Source of the DNA: Ascidia mentula
Taxonomy: Eukaryota; Chordata; Ascidiacea; Phlebobranchia; Ascidiidae
Direction of reading: 5' to 3'
DNA length: 64,000 nt
Assembly (NCBI GenBank): GCA_947561715.1
Contig: OX387202.1
Span: 1-64,000 of the forward strand
Below the pieces are notes generated by a model. It was given only the letters and a program-made list of their open reading frames with translations. It was not told where the DNA came from and made no database searches. Both the position numbers and the translations under genes were made by a program. This document shows, in pieces, positions 60,667-64,000 of this stretch (position 1 is the stretch's first letter; each line of letters starts with the position of its first letter).

Positions 60667-61604
60667 CAGCGTTTACGACCATGTTACAAAGTATCACTGT
60701 CTTTATGTAAAAGTATGGTATTACTTCTGTGCTTATTTCGTTCAGCTTTACATTAAAAAGAGGGCACATCGGTTTATAAAGTCTACCTCGATAAAAAAAA
60801 ACGCTATGCAAAGCGATAGAGAGTATTGACGAGCCAGTTGTTCCATAAGTGATCGAGTGGTTAACGGAATTCTCTTGATAAAAACGTTTCCGGTAAGGAG
60901 TTGACGAGAGGATATTTTATTTACATTCGACTGCAGCAACATGACAAAAAATGCAACAGAAACATATAAAAAACAGCAAACGTCACTACAAAATATGTCG
61001 GTGGGCACGGAAAGTTTTTTAATTTTTTTATTCCTTTTATTTTTATTTCTTGCGTAACAAGGGATCAAACTATCGTGTTTTGGGAACAAAGAAAAACTGC
61101 AACCCCAAAACCACGAAATTCCACCTTTATATTTTCATGCGTTGCTCTGATTGGATAAAACGACAACACAACATTTCATATGGGGCTGTGTGTGGACTGT
61201 GGACGGACGCAGTGCAATATATAGGGTAAATGATTTCAATTACCCTTCTTAGATGAAAATATGTATTCCTGTTGGCCGCTGCAGTCACGTGTTTAGGTAA
61301 CTGATTTTGTCCAGTTTACTGATCTTGGTCGCTTACCTATGTTGGCCGTTACGTTGCAGCCCCTTCTCAAACATTTGCTGAGTCATGAATTGCCCAAAAT
61401 CCCAAATACAGCTGGTTTTGCTAAAGAGCGTTTGTTGCAAATTTTAGATTGAAATTACCAGCAAAACTGCATAACCAGTGTTGGTTTGTTCGCTGCAAAA
61501 ATTACACGCCGGTTCTTTAGTGTAGAGTTAAATCCACTAAGTTAATTCCAAATCCAACTATTTGTTACATTTCAAGTTTGTCCAGTTAGCATTTGCTGAA
61601 AATC

Positions 61605-63089
61605 ATGAGCAACTATACAGAAAAGATTGAAATTGCCCGCAAAGCATTTTACAGTGGAAAGTCCCAAGTTATCTCATTTAGAAAGAAGCAGCTTCACCAA
61701 CTGTTGAAGTTTATCAAACAGAATGAGGAAGCAATTGTTAAAGCTGTTTCACAAGACTTGCATCGACCAAAAACTGAAACAATTTTGTCCGAAACGGTCA
61801 TGACTGGTAATGCCATCGCCAATGCCCTGGACAATATTGATAATTGGGTCAAGGATGAACGCCAGCCCAAAACTTTGCTGACAATGTTTTCTGAGGCAAA
61901 TATAAGGATGGAACCATATGGTGTTTGTCTCATTATATCTGCATGGAATTACCCTGTTGTGCTTCTACTAATTCCTCTTATATCAGCAATTGCTGCTGGG
62001 AATTGTGCCATTGTGAAACCAAGTGAATGTGCATGGCATACAGCCCAACTACTATTGGAGGTATTACCAAAATATCTTGATCCGGAATGTTATCCTGTAG
62101 TTGTCACAGATGCAGCAGCTTCTGCTGATTTGGTGAAAAATAATAGATTTGATTTTATCTTTTTCACTGGAGGCACTGTGATTGGCCGCAACATAATGAA
62201 ATGTGCAGCTGAATATCTAACACCTGTAGTGTTGGAGCTTGGTGGCAAAAATCCGTGTTTCATTGATCGAACCGCAAACATCAAAGTTGCAGCTCGCCGT
62301 GTTTGCTGGGGAAGATTTTTGAATTGTGGCCAAATCTGCATCGCACCCGATTATATCCTTTGTGAGACTGAAGTCGTTGATGAATTCATTCAGGAAGCAA
62401 AAGCAGCAATTGTGGATTTTTTTGGGATGGATCCGCAAAATTCTCCTGATTATTCAAGAATTATAAATGAACGTCAAATGAGAAGGTTGGTTGATTTGCT
62501 AAAATCTAATGATGGAAAAATTGTCCATGGTGGGTCATTTGACATGAAAGATAAATATGTGTCTCCAACAATAGTAACAAATATCACACTTCAGTCAAGT
62601 TACATGCAACAGGAAATGTTTGGCCCGATCTTGCTCGTCATGCCAGTTGCTAATGTGGGTGATGCCATAGCAACAATCAGACAGCTTGAAAAACCATTGG
62701 CGGTTTATGCTTTCTCTAACAATCGGGCAACGATTGACAAGCTGCTCCTGAACACCTCCAGTGGTGGAGTTACTGTAAATGATGTCACAATGCATTACAC
62801 CCTTGATTCACTGCCTTTTGGTGGAGTTGGTAACAGTGGAATGGGAAGCTACCATGGAAAGTTTGGATTTGATGCTTTTACCCACAAGAGGGCAGTGTTG
62901 TTAGACGGAACACCAGAAGCAATTATGACTATGCGATATGCTCCATATGATGATTCAAAACTGGGACGGTCAACTTTCTTCATCAGAAAGCGTCCCAAGT
63001 CAGTTGGCTTTTATGGATGGCTCAAAAGTTTCCTCTGGATATCAATCATTGGTGTTATTTTAGCTTGTAGCTACAGCGTAATTGTGTAA
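61605..63089 (+). CDS. ALDH3: Aldehyde dehydrogenase family 3, membrane-anchored (fatty aldehyde type)
   Basis: NAD(P)-dependent oxidation of medium- and long-chain aldehydes to acids. A single uninterrupted frame of 494 codons from the ATG at 61605 (an open frame extends 4 codons upstream without ATG). Conserved parts: cofactor-binding AWNYPVVLLLIPL, AGNCAIVKPSE and FTGGTVIGR; the general base Glu211 in LELGGKNPC; the nucleophile Cys245 in NCGQICIAPDY; and then EMFGPILLVMP and LPFGGVGNSGMGSYHG. The C terminus RRP..FYGWLKSFLWISIIGVILA forms a tail anchor as in ALDH3A2 (endoplasmic reticulum or peroxisome). The absence of introns contrasts with the other genes here and suggests a retrocopy origin. 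ALDH3A2 versus ALDH3B orthology was not resolved. Confidence 0.93.
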   Translation: MSNYTEKIEIARKAFYSGKSQVISFRKKQLHQLLKFIKQNEEAIVKAVSQDLHRPKTETILSETVMTGNAIANALDNIDNWVKDERQPKTLLTMFSEANIRMEPYGVCLIISAWNYPVVLLLIPLISAIAAGNCAIVKPSECAWHTAQLLLEVLPKYLDPECYPVVVTDAAASADLVKNNRFDFIFFTGGTVIGRNIMKCAAEYLTPVVLELGGKNPCFIDRTANIKVAARRVCWGRFLNCGQICIAPDYILCETEVVDEFIQEAKAAIVDFFGMDPQNSPDYSRIINERQMRRLVDLLKSNDGKIVHGGSFDMKDKYVSPTIVTNITLQSSYMQQEMFGPILLVMPVANVGDAIATIRQLEKPLAVYAFSNNRATIDKLLLNTSSGGVTVNDVTMHYTLDSLPFGGVGNSGMGSYHGKFGFDAFTHKRAVLLDGTPEAIMTMRYAPYDDSKLGRSTFFIRKRPKSVGFYGWLKSFLWISIIGVILACSYSVIV

Positions 63090-63410
63090 TTTGTGCAATA
63101 TTCGTCTAAAGTTTGATGATTTGATTAATGTATTTGTAATCTTAGGTGCTAATACAGACTTTGAACTTGGTGCTGCAAATAGATTATTGTCCTGGAGATT
63201 TGTGTGAATGCAATATTTGAAACTATGCAGTAATTATTTAGGCTTGTAATGCAACTCATGGGCAAGCAATATTCAGCATGGTTAATTATTGATCATATGT
63301 TTGTGAATATTTCGTAAATGTGTTCTAATTTTTGATTTTCCCTTTTATTTAAAAGCTTTTAATTTTCTACTTAGCACTGTATTGTATTTGTCCCATTCTA
63401 TACTTCGAGT

Positions 63411-63416
63411 AATAAA
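63411..63416 (+). terminator. Poly(A) signal for ALDH3
   Basis: AATAAAAATAAAG gives two overlapping AATAAA hexamers about 320 bases after the stop codon. Between 63090 and 63850 nothing else was recognised. Confidence 0.45.
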
Positions 63417-63852
63417 AATAAAGTAATTCTACGTTTACATTTTCTTGGAAACAGCATAGTTTGATGGCAGAAAAGTTGTGTTTCAACAAACAACGGACCA
63501 AATAATGCCATAACGCATGCAAATATTTATTCTGCCTCGCTTAAACATATGCCAGAAAGCTTCAGCCAATGATTTTTTTTCACTCTGTATTTCCGAGCCT
63601 AACTGGTCGAACATTATGTTTAGAGCGGATTGGTTGTGGCCATTCGTGTTGAAATTATCAGTTAATAGTAAACTATTTTGTTAAGTTCAGCCATAAATTA
63701 GAAAATATAATTCAAGGTTGCACATATTCCAAACTGCATTGTGCAGTTTCCCGTTAAATTTCGAACTCGTAAAAGCACATTTCCAGTTCCTAACACCTGG
63801 TCACAAGTTTTTGTCAAACTTGATTTACAAAAAAGAATAATCTTTGCATGTT

Positions 63853-64000
63853 GATGTGGGACAGGTTTCAGGTAAATGTGGGACGGGTTTCATGTGAATA
63901 TGAAACCGATTTCATGTGAACATGGGACGGGTTTCATGTGAATGTGAGACATGTGTCATGTGAATATGAAACCGACTTTAATGTGAATATGGGACGGGCT
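63853..64000. repeat. 22-bp tandem repeat, cut by the window end
   Basis: About six to seven units of about 22 bp alternating between GGGACGGGTTTCATGTGAAT and GAAACCGATTTCATGTGAA forms. The array continues past the end of the window, so its full length is unknown. Confidence 0.8.

Larger units (their letters stand above)
58118..61604. other. Intergenic region, SRD5A to ALDH3 (divergent)
   Basis: About 3.5 kb containing a 43-bp-arm hairpin (58755-58930) and a 1.2-kb non-autonomous element (59448-60666). Short frames within the element are not genes. A TATATA near 61219 lies about 385 bp before the ALDH start. Confidence 0.5.

Overview
The window is a eukaryotic chromosome end. It opens with about 3.2 kb of CCCTAA telomere repeat in the orientation of a left chromosome end and continues into AT-rich DNA. 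The genes are compact and multi-exon, with short GT-AG introns and animal protein families. Gene content, intron style, and abundant small MITE/SINE/Penelope-type repeats fit an ascidian tunicate, most likely Ciona. That assignment is inference, because no species marker was compared.

Layout. 1-3168 telomere. 4019-7655 (-) and 10331-16664 (-): two tandem secreted multicopper oxidases (laccase-like), mosaics of identical and diverged blocks. 17362-17473: stray fragment of a MED14 exon. 19241-25271 (+): MED14. 25272-31055: repeat-rich, with a 5'-truncated Penelope-like element flanked by inverted terminal copies that carry hammerhead-like cores. 31056-32954 (+) CPPED1 and 33335-37199 (+) ZGPAT. 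40127-41521 (-): cofilin/ADF. 44226-48631 (-): SLC7-type amino-acid transporter. 49482-56047 (+): secreted protein with Ly6/uPAR-like, five sushi and one vWA domain. 56263-58117 (-): steroid 5-alpha-reductase. 61605-63089 (+): uninterrupted class-3 aldehyde dehydrogenase with a hydrophobic tail.

I rebuilt exon structures by hand from splice sites, reading phase and family motifs. In every multi-exon gene the summed coding length is divisible by three with matching phases. Predicted lengths are MCO-A 628, MCO-B 596, MED14 about 1293, CPPED1 309, ZGPAT about 499, cofilin 173, SLC7 483, Ly6-sushi-vWA 663 and SRD5A 270 residues. No transcript data were available, and non-coding first exons are not placed.

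The most unusual signal is shared by three genes. An intron is largely or partly filled by a tandem array lying next to its 3' splice site. In SLC7 (33 units) and the sushi gene (about 6 units) each unit carries branch-point-like, pyrimidine-rich and AG sequence, so the array is a reiterated splice acceptor. In the second multicopper oxidase about 70 units of 41 bp run up to the acceptor. Other highlights are the Ly6-sushi-vWA architecture, gene-conversion-like mosaicism in the telomere-proximal oxidases, and hammerhead-like motifs.
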